Source: Neisseria sp.
GTDB lineage: Bacteria > Pseudomonadota > Gammaproteobacteria > Burkholderiales > Neisseriaceae
Reading direction: 5' to 3'
DNA: 64,000 nucleotides
NCBI RefSeq assembly: GCF_030530745.1
Contig: NZ_JAUMUI010000009.1
Span: 1 to 64,000 of the forward strand
The notes beneath the pieces are model-generated. The model saw nothing but the letters and a program-made list of their open reading frames with translations, did not search any database and had not been told where the DNA came from. The position numbers were made by a program, and so were the translations under genes. Every line of letters begins with the position of its first letter. Positions within the stretch are counted from its first letter, which is position 1. Positions 1-8,786 of this stretch are shown one piece after another.

Positions 1-1697
1 TGCCCGGCACCTACAGCCTGCGCACCACCAGCCCCGACGAGGCGGTGGCGCGCGATATGGTGTTGGGCAAACTCGGCCAACAGCCCGATGCTATTATCGC
101 CGTGGCCGACGCCACCAACCTGCGCATGACCCTGCGCATGATGCTGGAGCTGAAAACACTGGGGCTGCCGATGGCGGTGTCGCTCAACTTAAGCGACGTT
201 GCCCGTTCGAGGGGGTTGCAGATTGATGCGGCCAAACTCAGCAAACTGCTGGGCGTGCCGGTTTTGGAAACCGTGGCAGTGAGCAAAGACGGCATCCGCG
301 GTGTGCGCGAGGCGGTGGCGAAACTGCCGCGCCGCCTCGACAAACCGGTCGATATGGAAGCAGCCGAACGCCTGCTCAACAATCTCGACAGCAACGCGCT
401 TTACGAGCAGGTGGAAGATATTCTGCGCCAAGTGGTGCGCACCGAAATGAAGCTGCCCGAATGGCACCGCCGCCTGGATTCGCTGGTGCTGCACCCTGTT
501 TGGGGATTTATCATTCTGGCGGTGATCCTGCTGCTGGTTTTCCAAGCCGTTTATTCGTGGTCTGAGCCGCTGATGGACGCCATCGAAGGCGGCTTCGGGG
601 CTTTGGGCGAATGGGTTGCCGCCGTTATCCCGGCCGGCGTGCTGCAGGATTTGCTGGTTAACGGCGTGATTGCCGGTATGGGCAGCGTGTTGGTGTTTCT
701 GCCGCAGATTACCATTCTGTTTGCGTTTATCCTGCTGCTCGAAGATTCGGGCTACCTGCCGCGCGCGGCTTTCCTGCTCGACAACCTGCTTTCGAAAAGC
801 GGGCTTTCCGGCCGCTCTTTCATTCCGCTGCTCTCCAGCTTCGCCTGCGCCGTGCCTGCCGTGATGTCGGCACGCACCATTCAAGATCCCCGCGAACGTT
901 TGGTAACGATTATGATTGCGCCCATGCTCACCTGCTCGGCGCGGCTGCCCGTTTATGCGCTGATTATTGCGGCGGTGATTCCCCAACAAACCGTTTGGGG
1001 CGTGTTCAACCTGCAGGGCCTGACCCTGTTCGCCCTGTATATTGCGGGTATCGCCTCGGCGGCACTGACAGCTTTCGTGATGAAACGTTTTGCCCGCAGA
1101 CAGTCCGGCATCAGCCAGTTTCCGCTGCTGATGGAGCTGCCCACATTCCGTATGCCCAACTTCAAACACATCATCACCAGCCTGTGGGACCGCGTGAAAG
1201 CGTTTTTAAAACGCGCCGGCACGGTGATTTTCGCCTTAAGCGTGGTGTTGTGGGCATTGGTGAGCTTCCCCTCTCCGCCCGAAGGCGCAACGGGGGCTGC
1301 CATCGACTACAGTTTTGCCGGCACCATCGGCCATCTTATCGAACCGCTGTTCGCACCGTTGGGCTTCACTTGGCAGATGTGCATCGCCATGATTCCCGGC
1401 ATTGCCGCCCGCGAAGTGGTGGTGGCTGCTTTGGGTACTGTTTATGCCGTGGGCGCAAGCTCCGAAGATGCCGTGCAAAACGCTCTGATACCGATTGTGA
1501 GCAGCAACTGGGGCCTGCCGACGGCGTTTGCCTTTTTGGCCTGGTATATCTATGCACCGATGTGCATGGCTACTTTGGCGGTGATTAAGCGCGAAACCAA
1601 ATCCACCCTCAAAACCTTTATGATTACGGCCTACCTGTTCGCGCTGGCCTATCTGTTCGCCTTTATTGCTTATCAGGTAAGTTCGAGGATTCTATGA
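1..1697 (+). CDS. feoB: Ferrous iron transport protein B (5' truncated by window edge)
   Basis: FeoB is the inner-membrane GTP-gated Fe(II) importer. The reading frame is open from base 3, so the start and the P-loop (G1) lie outside the window; 564 residues are visible. The first visible residues, PGTYSLRTTSPDE, are the G2/G3 part of the G domain, followed by a NLSD motif at the usual NxxD G4 site and AVSKDG near G5. After about 150 residues come the hydrophobic Gate segments, with the family blocks VFLPQITILF, LEDSGYLPRAAF and CSARLPVY. The stop overlaps the start of the next small gene. The GTPase and permease parts are intact as far as seen. Confidence 0.96.
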   Translation, partial: PGTYSLRTTSPDEAVARDMVLGKLGQQPDAIIAVADATNLRMTLRMMLELKTLGLPMAVSLNLSDVARSRGLQIDAAKLSKLLGVPVLETVAVSKDGIRGVREAVAKLPRRLDKPVDMEAAERLLNNLDSNALYEQVEDILRQVVRTEMKLPEWHRRLDSLVLHPVWGFIILAVILLLVFQAVYSWSEPLMDAIEGGFGALGEWVAAVIPAGVLQDLLVNGVIAGMGSVLVFLPQITILFAFILLLEDSGYLPRAAFLLDNLLSKSGLSGRSFIPLLSSFACAVPAVMSARTIQDPRERLVTIMIAPMLTCSARLPVYALIIAAVIPQQTVWGVFNLQGLTLFALYIAGIASAALTAFVMKRFARRQSGISQFPLLMELPTFRMPNFKHIITSLWDRVKAFLKRAGTVIFALSVVLWALVSFPSPPEGATGAAIDYSFAGTIGHLIEPLFAPLGFTWQMCIAMIPGIAAREVVVAALGTVYAVGASSEDAVQNALIPIVSSNWGLPTAFAFLAWYIYAPMCMATLAVIKRETKSTLKTFMITAYLFALAYLFAFIAYQVSSRIL

Positions 1698-1840
1698 TGG
1701 GACAATATATCATCGCAGGCATCATCGTAGCTTTATGCGTGCTATACATACTGCGCAAATTTGTGTTCAAGCCCAAAAACAGCAATTCCGCCTGCGGCGG
1801 ATGCGACCGCTGCGGGGGCAGCAAGGGCGGTTGTCATTAA
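1694..1840 (+). CDS. FeoB-associated Cys-rich small membrane protein
   Basis: This 48-residue protein starts at an ATG that overlaps the feoB stop (ATGA), so it is probably translationally coupled to feoB. Residues 4-20 form one hydrophobic helix, followed by a basic stretch (RKFVFKPK) and a cysteine-rich tail, ACGGCDRCGGSKGGCH. Short proteins of this architecture (FeoB-associated Cys-rich membrane proteins) are common directly after feoB in Gram-negative bacteria and may bind iron or help FeoB. A second in-frame ATG follows immediately, so the exact start is uncertain by one codon. The metal-binding role is inferred from the four cysteines. Confidence 0.85.
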   Translation: MMGQYIIAGIIVALCVLYILRKFVFKPKNSNSACGGCDRCGGSKGGCH

Positions 1841-1852
1841 CTTTACCAAAAA

Positions 1853-1886
1853 CAAGGCCGTCTGAAAGTTTTTCAGACGGCCTTGT
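1853..1886. terminator. Inverted uptake-sequence pair between feo genes and aspA
   Basis: Two copies of the neisserial uptake sequence face each other with a 3-nt loop, forming a 15-bp stem followed by T5 on the + strand. It sits between convergent genes and can end transcription from both sides. Confidence 0.85.
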
Positions 1887-1909
1887 TTTTTGAATCTGCC
1901 AAGCAACGC

Positions 1910-3328
1910 TTAAGGTTTAAACCGCTTCGCCTTATATTGCGGCTTCATCAGGTTTTGCGGCGATAAAATATCGTCCAACTCTTCCGCGCTCAGCAAGCCT
2001 TTTTCCAGCACCACTTCGCGCACGCCCTTGCCGGTTTCGGCGCAGATTCTGCCTACCAAATCACCGTTGTGGTGGCCGATAAACGGGGTCAGGTAGGTTA
2101 CCAGCCCGATTGAATCGGACACATATTGCCCGCATACTTCACGGTTGGCGGTAATGCCTTCCACACATTTTCCGGCAAGGCCGGTGCAGGCATTGCCCAA
2201 AAGCGAAATGCTTTCAAACAGGCACTGGCCGATTACGGGCTCCATCACATTTAACTGCAACTGCCCGGCTTCGGCGGCAAAGGTAACGGCGGTATCGTTG
2301 CCGATTACTTTAAAACACACCTGGTTGGCCACTTCGGGAATCACAGGGTTGACTTTGGCGGGCATAATCGAAGAGCCGGCCTGCATTTCGGGCAGGTTGA
2401 TTTCGTTTAACCCCGCACGAGGACCGGACGACAACAGACGCAGGTCGTTGCAGATTTTCGACAACTTCACCGCCGTGCGTTTCAATGCACCGTGCACAGT
2501 TACATAATCGCCGCAGTCTGAAGTGGCTTCGATCAGGTTGTGCGCCGGTGTAAAAGGCAGGCCGCCCACTTCGGCCAGTTTCTCAACAACCAGGCGGGCA
2601 TAGCCTTCGGGTGCGTTAACACCCGTGCCAATGGCGGTTGCGCCGAGATTGACTTCCAGCAGCACCCCGGCAGTGTACAACAGGTTGCGCTCCTCTTCTT
2701 CAAGCAACTCGGCAAAGGCGGCGAATTCCTGCCCCAGCGTCATCGGCACCGCATCCTGCAGCTGCGTGCGCCCCATTTTCAGAATATCTTGAAATTCATC
2801 TGCCTTTTGCCGGAACGCCTGTTTCAGACGGCCTATTTTCCCCACCAGCGCAGCCATGCTGTTATATACGGCAATGCGCAACCCCGTAGGATAGGCATCG
2901 TTGGTGGATTGGCTGGCGTTGACATGATCGTTGGGGTGAATGATGTCGTAGCGGCCTTTTTCATAGCCCAAAGCCTCCAAGGCGAGGTTTGCAATCACTT
3001 CGTTGGTATTCATGTTTACCGAAGTGCCCGCCCCGCCCTGATATACATCGGAAGGAAACTGGTCGAGGCAGCGGCCTTTTTCGAGCACCTCGTTGCAGGC
3101 CGTTTCAATGGCTTGGGCGGTTTCTGCGGCAATCACGCCCAAGCTGCCGTTGGCGCGGGCGGCGGCTTTTTTCACCATCACCATGCCGCGCACCAGTTCG
3201 GGAATATCGGAAATCTTTTGGGTGGAAATATTGAAGTTTTCTTTCGCCCGCAAAGTGTGTATACCCCAATACACGTCGTTCGGGATTTGGCGCCCGCCGA
3301 GCAAATCGGTTTCCGTGCGTTCTTTCAT
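1910..3328 (-). CDS. aspA: Aspartate ammonia-lyase
   Basis: Cytosolic enzyme that splits L-aspartate into fumarate and ammonia. The product has 472 residues, normal for the family. It carries the fumarase/aspartase signature [11 protein letters not shown] in the C-terminal half and opens with the AspA-like TETDLLGG...YWGIHT region. I place the start at the ATG at 3328, which has a GGAG ribosome site about 8 nt upstream, rather than the longer frame beginning at 3394. An uptake sequence lies inside the coding region near 2822. It is convergent with the feo genes. Fumarate hydratase (class II) is the main alternative, but the N-terminal block fits aspartase better. Confidence 0.95.
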   Translation of the reverse strand: MKERTETDLLGGRQIPNDVYWGIHTLRAKENFNISTQKISDIPELVRGMVMVKKAAARANGSLGVIAAETAQAIETACNEVLEKGRCLDQFPSDVYQGGAGTSVNMNTNEVIANLALEALGYEKGRYDIIHPNDHVNASQSTNDAYPTGLRIAVYNSMAALVGKIGRLKQAFRQKADEFQDILKMGRTQLQDAVPMTLGQEFAAFAELLEEEERNLLYTAGVLLEVNLGATAIGTGVNAPEGYARLVVEKLAEVGGLPFTPAHNLIEATSDCGDYVTVHGALKRTAVKLSKICNDLRLLSSGPRAGLNEINLPEMQAGSSIMPAKVNPVIPEVANQVCFKVIGNDTAVTFAAEAGQLQLNVMEPVIGQCLFESISLLGNACTGLAGKCVEGITANREVCGQYVSDSIGLVTYLTPFIGHHNGDLVGRICAETGKGVREVVLEKGLLSAEELDDILSPQNLMKPQYKAKRFKP

Positions 3329-3396
3329 CTTTGTTCTCCGTTTCTTCAGGTTACAGCCGTTTACGGCTGCATTTATTCTACCATTTTCGGGCATAA

Positions 3397-3431
3397 AAAG
3401 GCCGTCTGAACGGTTGGTTCAGACGGCCTTT
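3397..3431. terminator. Inverted uptake-sequence pair after gph
   Basis: Two uptake sequences form a 15-bp stem (AAAGGCCGTCTGAAC and its complement) with a 5-nt loop, 19 nt beyond the gph stop and upstream of aspA. It probably terminates gph transcription. Confidence 0.75.
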
Positions 3432-3449
3432 GGCCATTCGGCTTCTCCA

Positions 3450-4097
3450 TCAAATATGTTCCAGCAAATCCAAAGGGGTATCAATCGCCGCATCATACGG
3501 CCACCGGGCGGTGTCGTCATCGGCGGCGATGTAGCCCCAGTTGGCGAGCACGGTTTTCATGCCTGCGTTTCTGCCCGCCTGCATATCGCGTTCGGCATCG
3601 CCCACATAAATGCAGTTGCCGGGCTTCACGCCGATTTGTTCGCAGGCATAAAACATGGGCAGGGTGCTGGGTTTGGCTTCGGCGCAGGTGTCGCCGCTTA
3701 CCACCACGGCAGGCGGCACGGTAAAGCCGAGTTTGGGCACCAGGCGGTGGGTGAAGGTGTGCGGTTTGTTGGTAATGATGCCCCACTGGATGCCGCACTC
3801 GTTCAGTTCGGCAATCAGCCCGTTTATTCCGTTAAATAAAACGGTTTCTTTATCGAAACAGTGTTCGTATTCGGCCAAGTATTCCTGCCGCCATGCACCG
3901 TATTCGGGGTGGTTTTTGTCTATGCCCGCGCCCATTAAAATCAGGCCGCCGGCGCCGTGGCTGGCAACGGGGCGGATTTCGGCCATGCTTTTTTCGGGCA
4001 GGCCGCGGCGGCGCAGCAGGGTGTTGAGCGCGCCGCCCAAATCAAGCGCGGTGTCGGCAAGTGTGCCGTCCAAATCGAATAATACGGCTTCGGTCAT
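3450..4097 (-). CDS. gph: Phosphoglycolate phosphatase (HAD superfamily)
   Basis: HAD hydrolase of 215 residues that probably removes phosphate from 2-phosphoglycolate in the cytosol. Motif I is FDLDGTLADTA near the N-terminus (nucleophile Asp and acid Asp in DxD). The helical cap follows. Motif II is the Thr in GIITNKPHTF, and motif IV is YVGDAERDMQAGRNAG near the C-terminus. The ATG at 4097 has an AAAGGAA ribosome site upstream. It lies between the aspA upstream region and a repeat element. The phosphoglycolate substrate is inferred from similarity to Gph; other HAD phosphatases have the same motifs. Confidence 0.88.
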   Translation of the reverse strand: MTEAVLFDLDGTLADTALDLGGALNTLLRRRGLPEKSMAEIRPVASHGAGGLILMGAGIDKNHPEYGAWRQEYLAEYEHCFDKETVLFNGINGLIAELNECGIQWGIITNKPHTFTHRLVPKLGFTVPPAVVVSGDTCAEAKPSTLPMFYACEQIGVKPGNCIYVGDAERDMQAGRNAGMKTVLANWGYIAADDDTARWPYDAAIDTPLDLLEHI

Positions 4098-4152
4098 GAT
4101 GAATAATTCCTTTATTGTGTAAGGCAGGCCGGGGCCTTTGCAAAAATACTTA

Positions 4153-4180
4153 AGGCCGTCTGAAATATTTCAGACGGCCT
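4153..4180. repeat. Inverted DNA uptake sequence pair
   Basis: Two 13-bp arms (AGGCCGTCTGAAA and its complement) are separated by 2 nt. The pair abuts the left end of the MITE-like element and lies downstream of hemC, for which it may serve as terminator. Confidence 0.8.
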
Positions 4181-4369
4181 AGGGAGTGTAGTCAGAAGGC
4201 TTGTGAAGCGGTTTTTTGAGGGAAAATCCGCAGATGCAAGGCAAAAAGCGCAGCAAGATTGAACATCTTGCGAGCATTTTAGCTTCGCAAGTCCGCTACG
4301 CTACCTAACGCAGCAGTTGCGGACTTTAACCAAAAATACCGCCGCAACGCCTTCTGACTACACTCCCTA
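4180..4369. mobile_element. MITE-like element, copy 1
   Basis: A 190-bp non-coding element bounded by TA dinucleotides. The terminal 20 bases (AGGGAGTGTAGTCAGAAGGC) are repeated perfectly in inverted form at the other end. The inside contains a shared core with GATGCAAGGCAAAAAGCGC and CTTCGCAAGTCCGCTACGCT. Related copies are at 41367, 54379 and 61717. TA flanks are typical of IS630/mariner-type insertion, but no transposase is present, so it must move in trans if at all. It lies 2 nt beyond the hemC stop codon. Confidence 0.8.
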
Positions 4370-4371
4370 GT

Positions 4372-5316
4372 TTATTCAGGCATATCCTGTTCGTTCAAAA
4401 CCGCCCGAATCAGCGCCACGGCGCCGTCGTCGGCCAGTTTTTTGGCGACGGCGCGGCCGAGCGCGTCGGCATAGGCCAGCGGGGCTTCGGCTTGTGCCTG
4501 CAACACCACCGAGCCGTCGGGATGGCCGACCAGTGCGCGCAGGGTCAGCAGGCCGTTTTCTTCGGTGCAATAGGCGGCCAGCGGTACTTGGCAGCTGCCG
4601 TCCAACGCGCGGGCGAGCGCGCGTTCGGCGGTAACGCAGGCATTGGTAACCGGGTGGTTGAGCGGGTTGAGCGCTTCGAGCAAATCGTAACGGTTCTCGG
4701 CGATTTCTATGCCCAATGCGCCCTGCCCGGCTGCAGGCAGGCTTTCGGAAGGCGGCAGAATCAGGCGGATGCGTTCGTTTAAACCCAAGCGCTGCAAACC
4801 GGCGGCGGCAAGGATGACGGCATCGTATTCGCCGTTATCCAGCTTGGCCAAACGGGTTTGTACGTTGCCGCGCAGGGGTTTGACGGTTAAATGCGGGAAA
4901 CGGGCGCGCAGTTGCGCTTCGCGGCGCAGGCTCGATGTGCCGACCACCGCACCTGCGGGCAGGTCTTCCAGTCGCCCGAAGCGGTTGGAAACAAACGCAT
5001 CAAACGGATTGGCGCGCTCGCAGACGGCGGCCAGCGCAAAGCCGGGCGGCAGCTCCATCGGCACGTCTTTAATCGAATGCACGGCCAAATCGGCGCGCCC
5101 CTCTTGCAGGGCCTGCTCCAACTCTTTGATAAACAGCCCTTTGCCGCCGATCTTCGACAGGGTTTTATCGAGAATTTGGTCGCCGCGCGTGGTCATGCCG
5201 AGAATTTCCACTTCGCAACCGGGGTAAAGCTGTTTCAGACGGCCTCGGACATGCTCGGCCTGCCACATGGCCAGCGCGCTTTCTCGGCTGGCGATAACGA
5301 GTTTTTTCGGGGTCAT
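4372..5316 (-). CDS. hemC: Hydroxymethylbilane synthase (porphobilinogen deaminase)
   Basis: Cytosolic haem-pathway enzyme that joins four porphobilinogen molecules into hydroxymethylbilane. The 314-residue length is normal. Visible hallmarks are the N-terminal [12 protein letters not shown], the block [12 protein letters not shown], and the cofactor loop [11 protein letters not shown], whose Cys holds the dipyrromethane cofactor. The ATG at 5316 has AAGG upstream. An uptake sequence is embedded near 5236. The stop codon is 2 nt from the end of the MITE-like element, so the native 3' flank may have been replaced by that insertion. Confidence 0.97.
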   Translation of the reverse strand: MTPKKLVIASRESALAMWQAEHVRGRLKQLYPGCEVEILGMTTRGDQILDKTLSKIGGKGLFIKELEQALQEGRADLAVHSIKDVPMELPPGFALAAVCERANPFDAFVSNRFGRLEDLPAGAVVGTSSLRREAQLRARFPHLTVKPLRGNVQTRLAKLDNGEYDAVILAAAGLQRLGLNERIRLILPPSESLPAAGQGALGIEIAENRYDLLEALNPLNHPVTNACVTAERALARALDGSCQVPLAAYCTEENGLLTLRALVGHPDGSVVLQAQAEAPLAYADALGRAVAKKLADDGAVALIRAVLNEQDMPE

Positions 5317-5356
5317 GGTTTGCCTTAGAAAAAAGGGGAATCCAAATCAGGCAAGT

Positions 5357-5785
5357 CTAACACAAACCCTCCACTTCCACCGCCTGTTCATACCGTTCCA
5401 GCGGGCCGAACCCGTTGCCTTTATTCTGCTCTTTGGTGAGCACTTTCCCCTGAATGCAGATATTGTCCAAGGTAACGTTATATGCAGCACCGGACTGCCG
5501 CTTTTCCTGAACCTTGCCAATCAAACCTTGGCCTTTAAGGATGAAATAGTGTTTTCCCTGAGCAACAAACTCCGCCTGCTCAAATGAAAAATGAACGGTT
5601 CCCGTCATTTTAACCACACTACTATCCCCTTCTGCCTGGGGTGGAATTCCGGCTGAAGCAGATGAAGTGGCTACGGTTTCCGTGTGAGTGCTTGCTGCCG
5701 AATCATTATCTGCTGCGGTTTCCGTTTTGTTGTTCGGAGAACAGGCTGCTAAGATAACTAGAGCGGAACAAAGAATTTTTTTCAC
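5357..5785 (-). CDS. Hypothetical lipoprotein
   Basis: Secreted lipoprotein of 142 residues, function unknown. The preferred start is GTG at 5785, which has AAGGA 7 nt upstream and gives VKKILCSALVILAAC, a lipoprotein signal with lipobox LAAC and lipidated Cys15. A Ser/Thr/Ala-rich linker follows (residues 16-55), then a small folded domain of about 85 residues ending in Cys. The frame is open further upstream to 5833, but that form would bury the signal peptide. It sits between hemC and ybeY and appears to be transcribed alone. I do not recognise the C-terminal domain. Confidence 0.75.
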   Translation of the reverse strand: MKKILCSALVILAACSPNNKTETAADNDSAASTHTETVATSSASAGIPPQAEGDSSVVKMTGTVHFSFEQAEFVAQGKHYFILKGQGLIGKVQEKRQSGAAYNVTLDNICIQGKVLTKEQNKGNGFGPLERYEQAVEVEGLC

Positions 5786-6018
5786 CAATTTTTCCTTTCC
5801 GGTTGAAGTCCTGCCTTTCAAAACGGCAGACAAATATTTAACCCTTTTAGTTTCAAATAGTTATTTAATAAGAATGCAAACAGCCTGCAGCCGCACTAAA
5901 ATATATCGCGTACTGTGCAAATGTTATTAAACGGCAGTTACAGCCATTTGACCGCCCCCGCCCTCTGAAAAGTTCCTTATTGTTGCCGGATTAACTTTAT
6001 TTTAAAACGCTTAATTTC

Positions 6019-6522
6019 ATGAAACGTGCCAAACAATACCCTTTTTTAACCTTGCAGCGGCAGCGCTTTTCGCTGCATTTCGACAACCGCAGCGGCATGG
6101 CCGGTATGCCGTCTGAAAAAGATTTCTACCGCTGGATATGGCATGCGTTCAAACACCGTTTCCGCCGTGCCGAAATCAGCCTGATCCTGCTTGATGAAGA
6201 AGAAGCCCGTGCCTGCAACCGCGATTACCGCGGCAAAGACTATGCCACCAACGTGTTGAGCTTTGCCTTCAACGAAGGCGAAACCTTTCCCGAACAGCTT
6301 TCAGACGGCCTTTACGGCGATTTGGTTATCTGCCCGCAAGTGGTGCTGAAAGAAGCCGCCGAACAAGGCAAAACGCCCGAACAGCATTTCGCCCACCTCA
6401 CCCTGCACGGCACGCTGCACCTGATGGGCTACGACCACATCGGTGAAGCCGAAGCCGAAATTATGGAAACACTTGAAACCCGCCTGCTGAATCAGTTAGG
6501 ATACCCCGACCCTTATATTTGA
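6019..6522 (+). CDS. ybeY: Endoribonuclease YbeY (rRNA maturation factor)
   Basis: Single-strand endoribonuclease involved in 16S rRNA 3'-end maturation and ribosome quality control. The protein has 167 residues. The zinc site HGTLHLMGYDH, with its three histidines, lies near residue 133, and the conserved NRDYRGKDYATNVLSF block lies in the middle. No clear ribosome site precedes the ATG, but the N-terminus (MKRAKQYPFLTLQRQRF) matches the usual neisserial form as I remember it. It overlaps the region before the CorC-type gene, and ybeY next to a corC homologue is a conserved arrangement in proteobacteria. Confidence 0.95.
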   Translation: MKRAKQYPFLTLQRQRFSLHFDNRSGMAGMPSEKDFYRWIWHAFKHRFRRAEISLILLDEEEARACNRDYRGKDYATNVLSFAFNEGETFPEQLSDGLYGDLVICPQVVLKEAAEQGKTPEQHFAHLTLHGTLHLMGYDHIGEAEAEIMETLETRLLNQLGYPDPYI

Positions 6523-6539
6523 TTAGGATTAAATGCGAA

Positions 6540-7370
6540 ATGGACGACAGCCAGTCGAAACCTTCTTTTTTCGAACGCATCATCTCCCGCATCTCGGGCG
6601 ATGCCCCCGATTCCGCCGAAGACGTGCTGAACCTGCTGCGCCAAGCGCACGAGCAGGAAGTATTTGACGGCGAAACCCTACAACACCTTGAAAAAACGCT
6701 GGATTTTGCCGAACTTGAAGTACGCGACGCCATGATTACCCGCAGCCGGATGGATGTGATTAAAGCCGGCGAGAGCATGGAGCGCATCATTGCCTATATC
6801 ATCGAAACCGCCCACTCGCGCTTTCCCGTTATCGGCGAAGACAAAGACAACGTGCTGGGCATCCTGCACGCCAAAGACCTGCTCAAATACGCCTTAAGCC
6901 CCGAACAGTTCAACCTGCAAAGCATCTTGCGCCCCGCCGTGTTCGTGCCCGAAAGCAAACCGCTCAACGCCCTCTTGAAAGAATTCCGCGAGCAGCGCAA
7001 CCATATGGCGGTGGTGGTAGACGAATACGGCGGCATTTCCGGCCTGGTAACGTTTGAAGACATCATCGAGCAGATTATCGGCGACATCGAAGACGAATTC
7101 GACGAAGACGAAAGCGCCGACAACATCTTTCCCGTTTCCGCCGAACGCTTCCGCATCAACGCCGTTACCGAAATCGAAGACATCAACGAATATTTCGGCA
7201 CCGACTACAGCGACGAAGAAGCCGACACCATAGGCGGGCTGGTGATTCAGGAAATCGGCCACCTGCCCGTGCGCGGCGAAAAAGTAGTTATCGGCCCCCT
7301 GCAATTCACCGTTGCCCGCGCCGACAACCGCAGGCTGCACACGCTGATGGCGATTCGGGTGAAAGAGTAG
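6540..7370 (+). CDS. CorC/HlyC-type CBS domain protein
   Basis: Protein of 276 residues with two CBS domains (blocks DAMITRSRMDVI and SRFPVIGEDKDNVLGILHAKDLL, then PESKPLNALLKEFR and VVDEYGGISGLVTFEDIIEQIIGDIEDEFDEDE), followed by a CorC/HlyC C-terminal domain ending RRLHTLMAIRVKE. In E. coli the homologue YbeX/CorC is linked to Mg/Co efflux and ribosome metabolism, and it too follows ybeY. The frame extends to a TTG at 6519, but I prefer the ATG at 6540 (MDDSQSKPSFFERI), which agrees with homologues. It has no membrane segments, so it is probably cytosolic. Confidence 0.9.
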   Translation: MDDSQSKPSFFERIISRISGDAPDSAEDVLNLLRQAHEQEVFDGETLQHLEKTLDFAELEVRDAMITRSRMDVIKAGESMERIIAYIIETAHSRFPVIGEDKDNVLGILHAKDLLKYALSPEQFNLQSILRPAVFVPESKPLNALLKEFREQRNHMAVVVDEYGGISGLVTFEDIIEQIIGDIEDEFDEDESADNIFPVSAERFRINAVTEIEDINEYFGTDYSDEEADTIGGLVIQEIGHLPVRGEKVVIGPLQFTVARADNRRLHTLMAIRVKE

Positions 7371-7417
7371 CATCCAAACGGCAATATGCCCGAACTTTTT
7401 TGCTTTCCGCCGCATGG

Positions 7418-7525
7418 TATAGCGGATTAAATTAATTTTCGATACAAGACAGCAAGCCGCAGACAGTACAAATAGTACGGCAAGGCGCAGCAACGACGTA
7501 TCGGAAGTTAAGTTAATCCGCTATA
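7418..7525. mobile_element. Correia-type repeat element (CREE), copy 1
   Basis: A 108-bp element with inverted ends TATAGCGGATTAA at both termini and TA at each border, the normal size and end sequence of short neisserial Correia elements. The interior is GC-richer (AGTACGGCAAGGCGCAGC). It lies between the convergent corC-like gene and the first glycosyltransferase gene. Confidence 0.88.
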
Positions 7526-7569
7526 AAAGCAAAAAAGTGCGGGCTGCCGACTCTTGGGCAACGGCGTGT

Positions 7570-8625
7570 TTATTTAACCAGCCTGGGCAGATCAATCGGA
7601 ATATTCGGCTCTATCTCGAACACATAGTTCAACCAGTTTCCAAAGCTGTATTTTTGTTTTATTTTTTCGGGTAACGGCACATAAGGTTTCTGCATAAATG
7701 CTTTCAACTCTTCCGTGTTGCTGCCGTTCCAAACAAAAATATTGTCGGGATGGTAGAAATCATAAAATGTAACGGTCGGATTCGTTGTGATCAGCTTTTT
7801 ATCATACCCTATGGCTTCAAAGATGCGTAACGACAACCCGTGATGTTTGTTGTTGAGAAAATCCACCAGAATGCCGGCTTTCTGCACCATTTTTAAATTT
7901 TCGCGATAAGGCAGGGCTTCATTAAAAGAAAAATAACGCACTTTGGGCAACCCGAGCTCTTTGCGGGCTTCTTCAGGTTTTTTCGCCCCGATATGAAAAT
8001 CCACAGGCAGCCCTACTTCTTCGGCGGCATGATAAAACTGACGAATGTCGCCTATTCTCTGTTTGGCATGGGAACCTATAAAAAACAGGCTGTTGTCGGT
8101 TTTTTCTTCAACAGGGTAACAATCAAACCAAAAACTGGTAATCGGAAGGAGTTTGTCGGCATACTCTTGGCGCTTGCCGATATCGTAGGGATCAAAAAAC
8201 ATGAATTTGTCAAAATAACGGATTTTATAAAATTCGTGTTCTAAAAACTCCAAGGTTTCCCAGTTATAGTGCACCATCAGGCGGCTCTTCTCCCGCAGCG
8301 TCTGCAAAAAATGGCTCGGAAACACACCCGGCCAAATCATAAGGCAATAATCCGCCTGCCCCGGTATTTCATTGATTTTCTGCATAAAGGAATCGTGATA
8401 TGGCTGAAAAAGCTGGTTTTTTTTATACTCCCGCTGTCTGAGCAGGTTGCGGTAAAACAGCTTCTTTACCCGCTGCCACAGGCCGGTATAAACAAACTTT
8501 TGCTCTTCATAAATAATTTCCACCACGTTGAACCCGTGGAACCTTAAGTTTTCTGCAATAACCTGGTGGATTTTGAAAATCGGCGGCATTGCCAATATAA
8601 CGCTTTTTTGTGCTCTGTTCATCAT
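7570..8625 (-). CDS. Glycosyltransferase-like protein (GT-B type, CgeB-like C-terminus)
   Basis: Cytosolic protein of 351 residues with no signal or membrane helix. The C-terminal third has the block GLSLRIFEAIGYDKKL followed by YDFYHPDNIFVWNG, which resembles the nucleotide-sugar half of GT-B enzymes of the CgeB/Glyco_trans_1_2 kind. It is a clear paralogue of the neighbour at 8787-9809, with both proteins ending in YSFGNW..Y...IEP. Together with the GT9 gene upstream it forms a three-gene run downstream of glyS. The most likely role is adding a sugar or other group to lipooligosaccharide; donor and acceptor are unknown. A weak hairpin-containing 160-nt gap separates it from its paralogue. 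Confidence 0.7.
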   Translation of the reverse strand: MMNRAQKSVILAMPPIFKIHQVIAENLRFHGFNVVEIIYEEQKFVYTGLWQRVKKLFYRNLLRQREYKKNQLFQPYHDSFMQKINEIPGQADYCLMIWPGVFPSHFLQTLREKSRLMVHYNWETLEFLEHEFYKIRYFDKFMFFDPYDIGKRQEYADKLLPITSFWFDCYPVEEKTDNSLFFIGSHAKQRIGDIRQFYHAAEEVGLPVDFHIGAKKPEEARKELGLPKVRYFSFNEALPYRENLKMVQKAGILVDFLNNKHHGLSLRIFEAIGYDKKLITTNPTVTFYDFYHPDNIFVWNGSNTEELKAFMQKPYVPLPEKIKQKYSFGNWLNYVFEIEPNIPIDLPRLVK

Positions 8626-8786
8626 TCGTCTTTTTGGCTTGAAAGCCGGAACAAATAGATATTGTTAATTTTTCCTGTCCTTTTCCTGCAGCACAGGCGG
8701 CAGCCTGCGGCAGAAAAAATTTATATCATGAAACCCCATCGGGGTGTTTTACGGCCGGGCCGTTTCAAACCGCAATAACGTAATAC

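Noticed and set aside
2540-3409. 289-codon open frame on the + strand opposite aspA
   Set aside because: It is the mirror of a well-supported aspA gene, with a low-complexity product and no ribosome site.
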